Below are positions 44,005 through 52,462 of a DNA stretch of 64,000 nucleotides, piece after piece (the first letter of the stretch is position 1; the number at the start of each line of letters is the position of its first letter). The stretch spans positions 535,907 to 599,906 of the forward strand of contig CAKVCX010000002.1 in NCBI GenBank assembly GCA_934725985.1, written 5' to 3'. Under the pieces are notes generated by a model. That model was given only the letters and a program-made list of their open reading frames with translations, made no database searches and was not told the origin of the DNA. Position numbers and translations under genes: made by a program. The stretch comes from an uncultured Bacilli bacterium. Lineage in GTDB: Bacteria; Bacillota_I; Bacilli_A; RFN20; CAG-826.

Positions 44005-44198
44005 ATATTTACTTGTTTTATACTTTCCTCATCTATAGGTTACTTACCCAAAATAAATAATGCAAGGATAGATTAAGTCTAAACAAAAAAGCAAAAAAAG
44101 TGAGAACCAAAGTCAATATTTCTTTCTAAATTTATAGAATTTGAACGATATTTTAAAACGTTTATTCCTTCAAGGGTTAAAAGTAGCAAGTACAATGC
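44005..44198. other. Intergenic region with the GH20 operon promoter
   Basis: AT-rich stretch that must hold the promoter of the minus-strand GH20-GH95 operon and the 3' end of the lipoprotein gene. I see no copy of the AraC-gene direct repeat in it. Confidence 0.4.
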
Positions 44199-45584
44199 TT
44201 AATTGCTATAATTGTTAAATAGAACTATATAAACTTTGCTTTCTAAAACGGTAAAAGAGGGCCTTTCTCCTTCCTTAACTTTCTCTCCATCAATAGAAAT
44301 AAGGTTACAATATTCCATGATGTTATCAGTTCTAAACTCGCTTCCTAATTTACGGGTATAGATTATGTTGACAATTGTTCTTCCTTGAAGTTCTAGAAGA
44401 GTTAAGACAATGCCTCTTTCTCCAGTCGGGGTTAATTTAATATATAAATCTATTTCGTCTAAATTAGTAGAAACAAAAGGAATCGTCATTTCTTCATCTG
44501 CATAAACTTTAAATAAGTCTAATTTATCATCATTTGTTTGATCAACACCCCTGACGATAAAATTGGTTTCTTCTTTTAAATAATTATTCACTTCATCAAT
44601 GCTTAATTCATTTTCCGCGTAGGAATCATCGATAGACCAAATAAAGGGATATCCCTCGACATGGAAATTTATGATACGTTTATAATTATCAGTCGTTTCA
44701 TCAGTATCTATGTTTATAGAGGAAAAATATTCATTATCAAAAGAATAAGAAACACTACAATAAATATCATTGGTTTCAACTAATTCTTTATCTTTATATA
44801 TTTGTCTTTCCTCAAAATGGAAAGAAAGGGAAGTCAAATAGTCTTTATTTACGACCGTATTAATTGAAAAAGAATAGAGGCTATTAACATAACTAACATC
44901 GCTAATTTCTTCATTAATGTGTTTTAAACTTGCTTCTAGATTTAAAGAAAGGGAATCGTCATTAGTTCTATTAAATTCGATTTTAGATAAAGTAACCCCC
45001 AAATCCTCTTGATAAAACAGCGTTGCATTATTTATCAATTCTTCATAAGTATTCCCAACATCTAATCCCGAATCTTCTAAAAATCTATTAGGGGGATAAT
45101 AGGCATAATCATACTTGTTTATATAATTAGGATTTACATATTGCCCTTCTTTTTTGCTTTGATTGGCAAAGCTTTCTTCTTTATATAATTTTGTTCTAGT
45201 CTTGCCATCTTCACATTCGACATTCTTTATAACGGTCAAACTACTTCTAATAAGCTCTTCGCCACGTTTAAATTTTACTTCCCTATATAATTGGTTGCCG
45301 GAGTTAGACTCCTTTGTTGCAGTTAATCTTTGATTGCCATAGGCATCCTTCTCAAAGCTAGATCTAGAAAAGGTATAATCGCCAATATAGGAAAGAGTAT
45401 TGTCTCTACCTCTTCTCCAATAGGCAAAGTTTTCTTCTAGGCTATATTCCTTAATAGAAGAGGCAGAGTCTTCAATAGATGAATCGGTAGTCTTTTCTAC
45501 ACTACTAGAAGAAGTATCAGTCCCACAAGAAATTAGACCAGACATAGATATAGACAATAAAAGCAATAAATGTGTTTTTTTCAT
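44199..45584 (-). CDS. Lipoprotein of unknown function
   Basis: 461 residues. Signal II peptide MKKTHLLLLLSISMSGLISC with lipid-bearing Cys20, then a Ser/Thr/Glu linker (24-48) and a beta-rich body with many Tyr and Asn. No recognised domain. It follows the TetR-type gene by 13 bp, so its expression is probably controlled by that repressor. Confidence 0.65.
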   Translation of the reverse strand: MKKTHLLLLLSISMSGLISCGTDTSSSSVEKTTDSSIEDSASSIKEYSLEENFAYWRRGRDNTLSYIGDYTFSRSSFEKDAYGNQRLTATKESNSGNQLYREVKFKRGEELIRSSLTVIKNVECEDGKTRTKLYKEESFANQSKKEGQYVNPNYINKYDYAYYPPNRFLEDSGLDVGNTYEELINNATLFYQEDLGVTLSKIEFNRTNDDSLSLNLEASLKHINEEISDVSYVNSLYSFSINTVVNKDYLTSLSFHFEERQIYKDKELVETNDIYCSVSYSFDNEYFSSINIDTDETTDNYKRIINFHVEGYPFIWSIDDSYAENELSIDEVNNYLKEETNFIVRGVDQTNDDKLDLFKVYADEEMTIPFVSTNLDEIDLYIKLTPTGERGIVLTLLELQGRTIVNIIYTRKLGSEFRTDNIMEYCNLISIDGEKVKEGERPSFTVLESKVYIVLFNNYSN

Positions 45585-45596
45585 GTTTAACCTCTA

Positions 45597-46298
45597 TTAA
45601 TTATTTTCATTCTCATTCGAGAATTTAAAATCAAATGTCATTTCTAACGTTGAAAATAGTTTTTTCATTACATTTTTGGAAATCGAAATCAAATCTAAGG
45701 AAGTTATATAGGATATTATTTTTTCTTGTTCTTCCTTGTCGAGATGATATACATCAAAAGCCATCGACAAGAATCTTTCAATTTTCTTAATTAATGTAAA
45801 ATATTTATCACAAGGCTTTAACATAAAAGAGCGCATCATTCCAGAAGTGCCAATTTCGGCTTCATAAAAATCACTTTCTTGCCAGTTTGGATTATATTTT
45901 TTAAAAATTTTAAAAAGTTCAGTTGATGTTTTTTGATACAAAATCTCAGATAAATAAGGCTGTGTATAGGCTTCAATATAAACTTCCTTAATATTTACGT
46001 TTAATTCGGTTATCGCTAATTGAATAGCGGTCTCAATTCCATATATAAAAGGCAAGCTTGTTGTTTTGTTACCTATTTTATAAGCAAAATCGAACTGATT
46101 GTTAAACATTGATTCAAAAAGTTCCGCAAGAACCCCATCTTTAGTTTTAAAAATATTTTGAAAAGTCCCGGCTGAAACATCTGCTTCTTTGATAATGTCT
46201 AACATTGTTGTCTTTTTAAAGCCGCGTTCAATAAACATTTTTACGCAAGCCGATAATATCCTTTTCTTTGGATCTTTTTCTTCTTTTCTAGTTATCAT
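45597..46298 (-). CDS. TetR-family regulator
   Basis: 233 residues from ATG 46298. The N-terminal TetR helix-turn-helix runs KKRILSACVKMFIERGFKKT then TMLDIIKEADVSAGTFQNIFKTKDGVL (about 11-58), and the C-terminal ligand domain is all-helical. A 14-bp dyad just upstream is its likely operator. It heads an operon with the lipoprotein gene, so the two probably form a self-repressed unit. Confidence 0.85.
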   Translation of the reverse strand: MITRKEEKDPKKRILSACVKMFIERGFKKTTMLDIIKEADVSAGTFQNIFKTKDGVLAELFESMFNNQFDFAYKIGNKTTSLPFIYGIETAIQLAITELNVNIKEVYIEAYTQPYLSEILYQKTSTELFKIFKKYNPNWQESDFYEAEIGTSGMMRSFMLKPCDKYFTLIKKIERFLSMAFDVYHLDKEEQEKIISYITSLDLISISKNVMKKLFSTLEMTFDFKFSNENENN

Positions 46299-46313
46299 AC
46301 ATAGGTTGCGTTC

Positions 46314-46327
46314 TGGGTTACAACCCA
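46314..46327. promoter_or_regulatory. Palindromic operator-like site before tetR
   Basis: TGGGTT-AC-AACCCA is a perfect 6+6 dyad 16 bp upstream of the TetR start codon, fitting an autorepressor operator. Confidence 0.5.
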
Positions 46328-46450
46328 ATTATACTTATTTTAGCTTAATAAGCAATCAAAACCATTTTATTTATTGCGTTTTAAAAGTGAAGGTGGCAAT
46401 AAAAAAGGAAGTTCCATAATTGAATCGTCAAAAATACAAGGAGGAACTTC

Positions 46451-46816
46451 CGTGAAGATTCTAGCAAAATCCACCGACGAAGCGGATATATTAGTGGACG
46501 CCATTTTGGGCGAATGCCTGAACGCGGCGGCAAGAAAATTGGAGGAGCTAGACGCTAAGCTCTTCTGCAAGATAGCAAACAAGACCCGGTCCGTGAAAAG
46601 GCGGTTCGCCATGGTCAAAAGGGATTTGAGGACGATTCTGACGCTCGCCAGCATCCTGGCCTCCTCGAGGCGCAAAATGAACCCCAGAAAAAGCGCCGTC
46701 CACGTCCAAATCCACGAGAAATACACCTCGATGATCTGGAAAAAGCACAAATCCAGATACATAACGGCGACCATATAAACGGGGAAGAAAACGGTCGGCG
46801 GAAGGAACGCCCACAC
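46451..46816 (+). pseudogene. ISLre2/UPF0236-like transposase N-terminal fragment
   Basis: A GTG start at 46451 after an AAGGAGG site gives VKILAKSTDEADILVDAILG, then LEELDAKLFCKIANKTRSVK and the sequence KRDLRTILT, which matches the KRTIxTxFGEV region of ISLre2 (UPF0236) transposases. The frame is disturbed after that and the gene stops within 110 codons of about 450. Strongly GC-rich. The arms GGAAGTTCC (about 46409) and GGAACTTCC (about 46443) form an inverted repeat at the ribosome site, possibly the element's end or a translation control hairpin. Confidence 0.5.
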
Positions 46817-46984
46817 CTACAAAATTGGAACGCCAACGTGAGCTTATCTTTTTTATCGACAAAATTAAACAAAGAGATTTCGCGTTAAAACGAAATTTTT
46901 TAGATTTCTGAACTGTTATTTTGATAAAATAAAACTGCAATATAATTTATTAAATAATAGTTTTTTCCGAAAAATTTAAAAACA

Positions 46985-47147
46985 GTGTCAATTGTGCCGC
47001 TGATAAAGTTTTCGTTCCATAGCAATATATAAAAAGAAAAAGATCCTTATAGAAATGCCATTTGCCACTTCTACAATGATCTGAATGTTGCTAGCAGATA
47101 GGATAAAAGTTTCCAGTCTGCATAGAAAAAAGGTCTGGCACATTTTA
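46985..47147. repeat. Diverged direct repeat, copy A
   Basis: About 160 bp running from TTCGTTCCATAGCAATAT to AAAAAAGGTCTGGCACA, with clear stretches of identity to copy B at about 50951-51109 in the same order and orientation. No open frame. Confidence 0.6.
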
Positions 47148-47149
47148 TT

Positions 47150-47193
47150 GTGATGCAAAATGCGTACACCCATTAAAAAGTGCATACAGTTTG
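47150..47193. repeat. 44-bp direct repeat, copy 1
   Basis: GTGATGCAAAATGCGTACAC and following bases match 49735-49779 (GTGATGTAAAGTGCGTACAC..) with few differences, probably the end of an insertion sequence. Confidence 0.55.
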
Positions 47194-47217
47194 TTCAAAA
47201 TACGTTACAGCTGAAAA

Positions 47218-47247
47218 AGAAAAAACCTCCCAAAAAGTAGGAGGTCC
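47218..47247 (-). terminator. Terminator after the Fic gene
   Basis: ACCTCC (47226-47231) and GGAGGT (47241-47246) form a stem; the minus-strand product ends in TTTTTTC. Confidence 0.7.
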
Positions 47248-47373
47248 GCAACTGTATCAACGCTTTAATACTACCCACTTTTATGGCATCACTTAAAGCA
47301 TCGATAAAAATAAATAGGGCAAATTTTCAGGTGATTGCTGAATATTTCTACCCCGATCAACTAATTATTTATG

Positions 47374-48420
47374 TTATTTTAATCTAATATAATATGTTGC
47401 CTTGCCAATACCTTCTTTTCTTATCTCGCCTAAGTCGCACAATTCTTTTAAACTTCTTTCAATGCTTGTTGATGATATTGAAGGAACAAGTTCTAATATA
47501 TCTCTTTTTGTAAATTTTCCTAATTTAAAATTAACTGCCATTCTCACCACTTCAATGCTTAACTTCTTATCAGATATTAATTCTACTCTTTCTTCGAAAT
47601 CATTATATGCATTAACAATCGTACTTAGTATGTATCTTATAAATGGAGCAGCATCATCTTCATTTTCATGCCATCCAATTTGAGAATCATATAATGCATC
47701 ATAATATAAATCTTTATTCTTGGCTATTTTAGCTTCTAAAGATATATATTTGCCTACATAATAACCTGAGCGATATAAGAGTAAAGTTGTAAGTAATCTA
47801 GACATTCTTCCGTTTCCATCAATAAATGGATGGATACATAAAAAATCATGAATAAATAATGGGATTAGAATAAGAGGATCTATTATACCTTCACCAAGGG
47901 CTCTATTATATTCATCACATAATTCTTGCATTGCGATTGGAGTTTCAAATGGTGATAATGGTGTAAATAATGTATATGCTTCACCTTTTTCATTAGTGCC
48001 ACTTATATAATTTTGAACATTTTTATATTTTCCACCATATGAAGTTGATGCATGAGATAACAATACTTTATGTAATTGAAGAATAAAATTAGGTGTAATA
48101 GGTATTGAATCAAAGTTTTCATTAACAATATTTAATGCATCTCTATATCCAGCAATTTCTTCTTCTGCCCTATTTTTAGGAGCTGTTTTTTCATTTACTA
48201 ATTGTTTTAATCTAGTGTTAGTTGTTCTAATGCCTTCAATTTCATTAGACGATTCGGTGCTTTGTATCTTTGCAATAATAACTAATTTTTCTAATTCTTC
48301 AGGTTTTTGTTTTAGAAATAATTGTTGTTTACCTTTTTCTTCATGGATTTGTGTCAAATAATTAATTATTTTAATATCCCATGTTTTATTTTTTAAATCT
48401 GAGTAATTAAATTTTTTCAT
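47374..48420 (-). CDS. Fic-domain AMPylase, class II autoinhibited
   Basis: 348 residues. Fic proteins move AMP or other nucleotide parts onto target hydroxyl groups. The Fic motif HPFIDGNGR is complete at about 196-204 (catalytic His). The inhibitory helix motif S-x-x-x-E-G is at residues 58-63 (SNEIEG) before the Fic core, defining class II. A beta-hairpin flap region and a C-terminal winged helix (about 290-345, KRDILELVPSISSTSIERSL) suggest DNA or partner binding. No antitoxin gene is adjacent, as expected for self-inhibited forms. It lies within accessory DNA. Confidence 0.9.
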   Translation of the reverse strand: MKKFNYSDLKNKTWDIKIINYLTQIHEEKGKQQLFLKQKPEELEKLVIIAKIQSTESSNEIEGIRTTNTRLKQLVNEKTAPKNRAEEEIAGYRDALNIVNENFDSIPITPNFILQLHKVLLSHASTSYGGKYKNVQNYISGTNEKGEAYTLFTPLSPFETPIAMQELCDEYNRALGEGIIDPLILIPLFIHDFLCIHPFIDGNGRMSRLLTTLLLYRSGYYVGKYISLEAKIAKNKDLYYDALYDSQIGWHENEDDAAPFIRYILSTIVNAYNDFEERVELISDKKLSIEVVRMAVNFKLGKFTKRDILELVPSISSTSIERSLKELCDLGEIRKEGIGKATYYIRLK

Positions 48421-48594
48421 TTTTTCTCACCACCATTACTGTTTACACACCAATTATATTACTTTTGGGGAGAAAAATCAGTTATTTTACACTTAAATAC
48501 TGGCGGTTAATTTTCAAATATTCCCTCATTTAATAAAACTTTCTCGCAAATTTACAAATTAAATGTGAAATTAATAAAATATGTACTCCTCATA

Positions 48595-49330
48595 ATGCCA
48601 TTTTGCTCCCCAAAAATATTAATTTTGATGCGCAAGTTGTTATCATCTATACTTACATGGTTTTACTTGTATTCTTATTTTTTTCATAATTCTTTCAACA
48701 CGTTTATGGTTAAAATTAGATGATTATTGCCTGAATAATTCTGTATTTATTGCATCTATTATTCTCCTTACACCATATTTTGATAGTTTTTATTAAATAT
48801 TTTTACTACCAATTCTTCATAGATTTTATCTTTATTTGCCTTGTAACAAATATTTTTCAATCATAAAAATATGCTTGTTTGGATAAACCTACAATTTCAA
48901 GAAGCAATGATAATTTATATTTCCCCTTAAGCTCTTTTACAACCTTTACTTTTTCCTTGATTGTTTGCTTCTTTCTAGAACCAGGAAAAATGATTTTTTA
49001 AGTATTCATTCTCCGCTTTTGTCTACTCTAGATATTCTAGAAGTTTTTTATATTCTTTTTCCAACACTTTATAATCATGATGCTTATATGATTCTCTTGA
49101 ACATGTATTTTAATTGATTCTTCACCTTTTCTTTATACATTGTTACCCAGCCTGAAGCAATCCCTTGCTCTGTAAGTATTAAATCGGTCGCAATTTGTCT
49201 ATATGGTTTATTGTTTTCAAAATGTTCTTTAGATGCCTTCAATTTTGTTTCTCGTGAATATTGCCTTCGTTCTTGATTTTTTATAAATGCCTTTTCTCCC
49301 CACTTTTGATAAAGCGCACAAAATGCTTGG
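48595..49330 (-). pseudogene. IS3-family transposase remnant
   Basis: Minus-strand pieces read YSRETKLKASKEHFENNKPY and RQIATDLILTEQGIASGWVT (OrfA helix-turn-helix region, 49140-49290), then a coiled-coil piece (KVLEKEYKKLLEYLE, about 49030-49080) and KGKYKLSLLLEIVGLSKQAY (OrfB start, about 48880-48940). Stops and frame changes interrupt all parts and the DDE core is missing. Host-like AT-rich composition suggests long residence. Confidence 0.65.
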
Positions 49331-49463
49331 GCGATGAAACATTTTGGCCTCTCATTCTTTATATTTCATAAAGAGGCGCTCCCACTTTTATGTGCAATTT
49401 AACATTTTCAAGCTTTTCTTCTAGAGTTAATTTCAGAACAAAAGCGAAATGAATTTCGCATGT

Positions 49464-49490
49464 AACTCGGAATTGTAATCCGAGTTTTTT
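49464..49490 (+). terminator. Terminator-like hairpin
   Basis: AACTCGGA (49464-49471) and TCCGAGTT (49479-49486) with a T run. A second perfect hairpin, GCGAAAT/ATTTCGC, lies just before it at 49444-49459. No intact plus-strand gene ends here, so these probably remain from a lost element. Confidence 0.6.
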
Positions 49491-49501
49491 ATAATATTGA
49501 C

Positions 49502-49594
49502 ATGCCCGAAATGTGACCGCGATTTGCTCGTTCCGAAAGATATTTACGACCAAATAAAAGGAGATTTCGTCTACAAACCTAGTAAAAAATGAAC
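49502..49594 (+). pseudogene. Orphan gene tail with a CPxC motif
   Basis: The open frame ends with CPKCDRDLLVPKDIYDQIKG then DFVYKPSKK and a stop, followed at once by a terminator-like hairpin (CACAGCA with TGCGGTG, then seven T). It has no start codon and looks like the last 30 codons of a lost gene. Confidence 0.35.
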
Positions 49595-49654
49595 CACAGC
49601 AAACATGCGGTGTTTTTTTATACGTATAGACTCAAATAGAATTTCCTAATCAAT

Positions 49655-49712
49655 AAAAAAATCCCCTTTTCATTTTACCCTATTTGGGCAAAATTTTAGG
49701 GGACATTTCATG
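49655..49712 (-). repeat. Scrap of the serine recombinase 3' end
   Basis: TTTGGGCAAAATTTTAGGGG and flanks match the last codons and stop region of the serine recombinase at 5046-5103 with about five differences. It is the only part of a second copy left here. Confidence 0.65.
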
Positions 49713-49734
49713 CAATATGTGTAAGATAACCTAT

Positions 49735-49779
49735 TGTGATGTAAAGTGCGTACACCCTCAAAAAATGCGTACAGTTGTA
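49735..49779. repeat. 44-bp direct repeat, copy 2
   Basis: Same orientation as copy 1 at 47150-47193, immediately after the recombinase scrap. Confidence 0.55.
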
Positions 49780-49963
49780 GCTTCATAAACCCTAGCTTTT
49801 CCATTTTTTGCAAAAGTCTTTCTTTAATCATTTTTTAGAAGCGTATTTTAAAAGTATTGGCCGCGTTTTTTTCGTCGCTTTACCATTTGCCGTAATAGAT
49901 AGCAAATTTCGGACAGCGAATCCGGCTTGTCATTGTTTAACTGTCTCCATGCGCATCGCACAC

Positions 49964-49990
49964 AAAAAAAGATAGCAAACTATGCTATCT
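49964..49990 (-). terminator. Terminator after the merR-type gene
   Basis: GATAGCA (49971-49977) and TGCTATC (49983-49989); the minus-strand product ends in TTTTTTTG. Confidence 0.85.
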
Positions 49991-50006
49991 CCTTCAAATA
50001 TATTAA

Positions 50007-50810
50007 TCACTTAACAAATGGCATTTGAATTTCTGTCAAATAATTGTCTTCATTTTCCTCATCCCAACAACCGTGTATATATACTTCACGAATTGGACCG
50101 GATATTGAATAACCATTTTCTTTTACATAATTTAGCGCATACGCATAAGCTTTTTGCAAATTTTCATATTTGCCTTTATGAATAATTGATAATGCCCTAA
50201 TCTCAGGGTCTTGTCTAAACTTAATAGTTTCATTTTCAACACCAATAGATTCAACTTCTTCAGCATATTCTAATTCAACATCTTTTTCTTTATATTCTTT
50301 TGCAGTATATGTTACATAACAATAATTTTTGCATTTTAATGTTGGGTTTAATCTCCCACATTCTTTTCCTGCAGAAAGAACAAAATTAAACAAATCTTGC
50401 ATTGAATCAATTACACCATGTTTATAATAAACATTTTTTGAAGGTACTACTATTTCTTTAGCTTCGTATTTTTCCATAAACTCACCTTTCTTTGCTTTCG
50501 AAATATATTTTTTTATCAAAGAGATTTGTGTTATTTTTTTATTTAGTTCTTTTTCTAAATTCATTCTTTGCTTTTCTAATACTTTCTGTAGATTATTGTT
50601 ATTTTTTAAAGCTTCCTTAATATCTAATAAAGGGACATCTAATTTACGTAATTCCACAATTTTTAGCAATTCATTAAGCTGATCAATTTGATAATATCGA
50701 TAACCATTATCGTCGACAAATACTGGTTTCAATAATCCAATCTCATCGTAATATCTTAATGTCTTGACAGTTGTTTTAGCTAAGCAAGAGAATTCTCCTA
50801 TTCTTAACAT
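50007..50810 (-). CDS. MerR-family regulator with GyrI-like ligand domain
   Basis: 267 residues from ATG 50810 (AGAGGTGATAAG site). The N-terminal MerR helix-turn-helix and wing (IGEFSCLAKTTVKTLRYYDE then IGLLKPVFVDDNGYRYY) are followed by a dimer coiled coil (about 75-110) and a C-terminal GyrI-like/BmrR-type domain (about 120-267, LSIIHKGKYENLQKAY, YIHGCWDEEN). Such proteins sense hydrophobic drugs or cations and activate transporter genes; here no such gene is adjacent, so it may control itself only. Its own promoter has the MerR layout. Confidence 0.9.
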   Translation of the reverse strand: MLRIGEFSCLAKTTVKTLRYYDEIGLLKPVFVDDNGYRYYQIDQLNELLKIVELRKLDVPLLDIKEALKNNNNLQKVLEKQRMNLEKELNKKITQISLIKKYISKAKKGEFMEKYEAKEIVVPSKNVYYKHGVIDSMQDLFNFVLSAGKECGRLNPTLKCKNYCYVTYTAKEYKEKDVELEYAEEVESIGVENETIKFRQDPEIRALSIIHKGKYENLQKAYAYALNYVKENGYSISGPIREVYIHGCWDEENEDNYLTEIQMPFVK

Positions 50811-50833
50811 CTTATCACCTCTTTGCATAATTC

Positions 50834-50864
50834 ATTAAATTTGCTCCAGCAAGGGGAGAGTCAA
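50834..50864 (-). promoter_or_regulatory. MerR-type promoter with 19-bp spacer
   Basis: Minus-strand TTGACT (50864-50859), exactly 19 bp, then TTTAAT (50839-50834). The spacer holds the dyad CTCC-N7-GGAG. Overlong spacers with a central dyad are the mark of MerR-controlled promoters. Confidence 0.75.
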
Positions 50865-50950
50865 GTACTATTTTATTTTTTTTCGTTGTATTTGTTTAAT
50901 ATCAAATGATGTGAGAATAAAATGAGATTTTAAAAATATCAATTGTTCCG

Positions 50951-51109
50951 CAGCAATACCGATCGTCCCGTTGATAAGGCTTTCGTTCCGTAGCAATATG
51001 TAAAAAGAGCCTCGCAAAAATGCCGTTTGGCACTTCTACAAGTTCTAAAGTATGCTGGCGGAAAGGATATAGTTCCCTATCTGCAAAGAAAAAAGGTCTG
51101 ACACAATTC
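50951..51109. repeat. Diverged direct repeat, copy B
   Basis: TTTCGTTCCGTAGCAATATG through AAAAAAGGTCTGACACA, partner of copy A at 46985-47147. Its right end forms half of the tRNA-Gly terminator. Confidence 0.6.
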
Positions 51110-51119
51110 GTATCAAACC
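51086..51119 (-). terminator. Terminator after tRNA-Gly (UCC)
   Basis: GGTCTGA (51095-51101) pairs with TCAAACC (51113-51119); the minus-strand product ends in TTTTTTC. Confidence 0.7.
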
Positions 51120-51133
51120 TATGCTTTTTCTTA

Positions 51134-51207
51134 TGGAGCAGGTGGCGGGAATCGAACCCGTATAACCAGCTTGGAAGGCTGGTGTTCTACCACTGAACTA
51201 CACCTGC
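51134..51207 (-). tRNA. tRNA-Gly (UCC)
   Basis: The acceptor GCAGGTG pairs with CACCTGC and encoded TCCA follows. The anticodon stem CCAGC/GCTGG encloses CTTCCAA with anticodon TCC, and the T arm reads GGTTCGATTCC. Confidence 0.95.
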
Positions 51208-51227
51208 AACTGCCCTAAGGCTTGAAT

Positions 51228-51256
51228 ATTATATACACTATAAAAAATCTATACAA
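51228..51256 (-). promoter_or_regulatory. Promoter of tRNA-Gly (UCC)
   Basis: Minus-strand TTGTAT (51256-51251), 17-bp spacer, TATAAT (51233-51228), 21 bp before the tRNA. Confidence 0.75.
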
Positions 51257-51264
51257 GTATGAAT

Positions 51265-52425
51265 CTAGCGTGAATTTACTTTGAAAGTTGGCACGTTTAA
51301 CTTAATCGAAGAAGAAGAAAAATCATTTAAGACAAGATAAGAAATCATAGATCCAAACCTAGCCAAACTCTTGATTACTTCGCAGCCATAAACAAAATCT
51401 TCTTTTACCTTCGGATCATAAATAACGACCTTATGTCCTTTTTCTTTTATGTAATTAATGATGTCTTCCATTGGGGATGATTTATGATTTGCCCCACCTT
51501 TTTTTGAAGAAATCCCATAAATTCCAACAACAGGATCCTTTAGTTTTGATAATTCATTATTAATTTTATCCGCCAAATACTTTTTTCTAACCGCATTAGA
51601 ATCGACAATAGCCTTGATTAGGGTTTGAGGAACGCCGGAAAAGGAAGACAAAAGTTGCTTGCTATCTTTTGGTAAGCAATACCCTCCATATCCAAAAGAA
51701 GGTTCGTTATATCCTTTACCAATTCTAGGGTCATCGCTTAATGAGGAAATAATTGTTGAAGTTGATATGTTTTTTTCCTTGCAAAACGAATCTAATTCAT
51801 TAAAGAAAGCCACGCGCATGGCTAGATAGGAATTAGCAAATAGTTTGGCAGCTTCCGCTTCCATGAAACTACATAAATAAGTATTAGGTTTATTTAAAGC
51901 TATATCGTTTAGCAAAAATGAGACTTTTTTAGCTAAATCAAAAGAATTCAAGTCATAACCTATAACGATGCGACTAGGATTGGTTATATCAAAAATCGCT
52001 TCACCTTCTTTTAAAAATTCCGGAGCGTAGACAATATTTAAATTAGGATATTTATTCGCTAACTCCTGGCAAGAGTTAAAAGACAATGTTGAACGTATGA
52101 CGACGTTTTTAATATTGTTTTCTTCTAACATAGATAAGCAAGCAGTAACGTTAGATAAATCAAAAGAAGCTAATTTTTCATTGAAGTCGGTTGGAACACA
52201 AACAAAAGATAAATAAATAGGACTTGAGATATCTTTCATGGAATTGGTAGCCGTAAAATGCCCTAAATACTTTTTCATTAAAGGATCGGAAATAGGAGAA
52301 ATGCCATTGTTAATGGATTTTACTTTCTCTATATTTGTATCGAAAACTATAACATTATTATCCTCAGATAAAACCGCAGCTAAACTAGCTCCAACATAAC
52401 CCCCACCACAAACTAAAATATTCAT
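51265..52425 (-). CDS. ugd: UDP-glucose/UDP-sugar 6-dehydrogenase
   Basis: 386 residues. NAD-dependent four-electron oxidation of a UDP- or GDP-sugar to the uronic acid, feeding surface polysaccharides. The Rossmann motif VCGGGYVGASLAA is at 5-17, LSFVCVPTDF at about 78-87, KEGEAIFDITNPSRIVIG near 149-166 and the catalytic Cys in GYGGYCLPKDSKQL near 250. The C-terminal UDP-binding domain is complete. It stands alone between tRNA-Gly and the divergent rdgB. The sugar nucleotide cannot be fixed from sequence. Confidence 0.85.
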   Translation of the reverse strand: MNILVCGGGYVGASLAAVLSEDNNVIVFDTNIEKVKSINNGISPISDPLMKKYLGHFTATNSMKDISSPIYLSFVCVPTDFNEKLASFDLSNVTACLSMLEENNIKNVVIRSTLSFNSCQELANKYPNLNIVYAPEFLKEGEAIFDITNPSRIVIGYDLNSFDLAKKVSFLLNDIALNKPNTYLCSFMEAEAAKLFANSYLAMRVAFFNELDSFCKEKNISTSTIISSLSDDPRIGKGYNEPSFGYGGYCLPKDSKQLLSSFSGVPQTLIKAIVDSNAVRKKYLADKINNELSKLKDPVVGIYGISSKKGGANHKSSPMEDIINYIKEKGHKVVIYDPKVKEDFVYGCEVIKSLARFGSMISYLVLNDFSSSSIKLNVPTFKVNSR

Positions 52426-52462
52426 AGGCATATTTTAACATTCTTTTATATAATTTATTAAT

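Noticed and set aside
46367..46940. Several overlapping minus-strand open frames
   Set aside because: Antisense of the ISLre2-like fragment; none has a domain or ribosome site.
48463..48617. CTCCCC-centred inverted pair as IS ends
   Set aside because: The match is about 14 bp in low-complexity flanks and encloses no gene; too weak to call.
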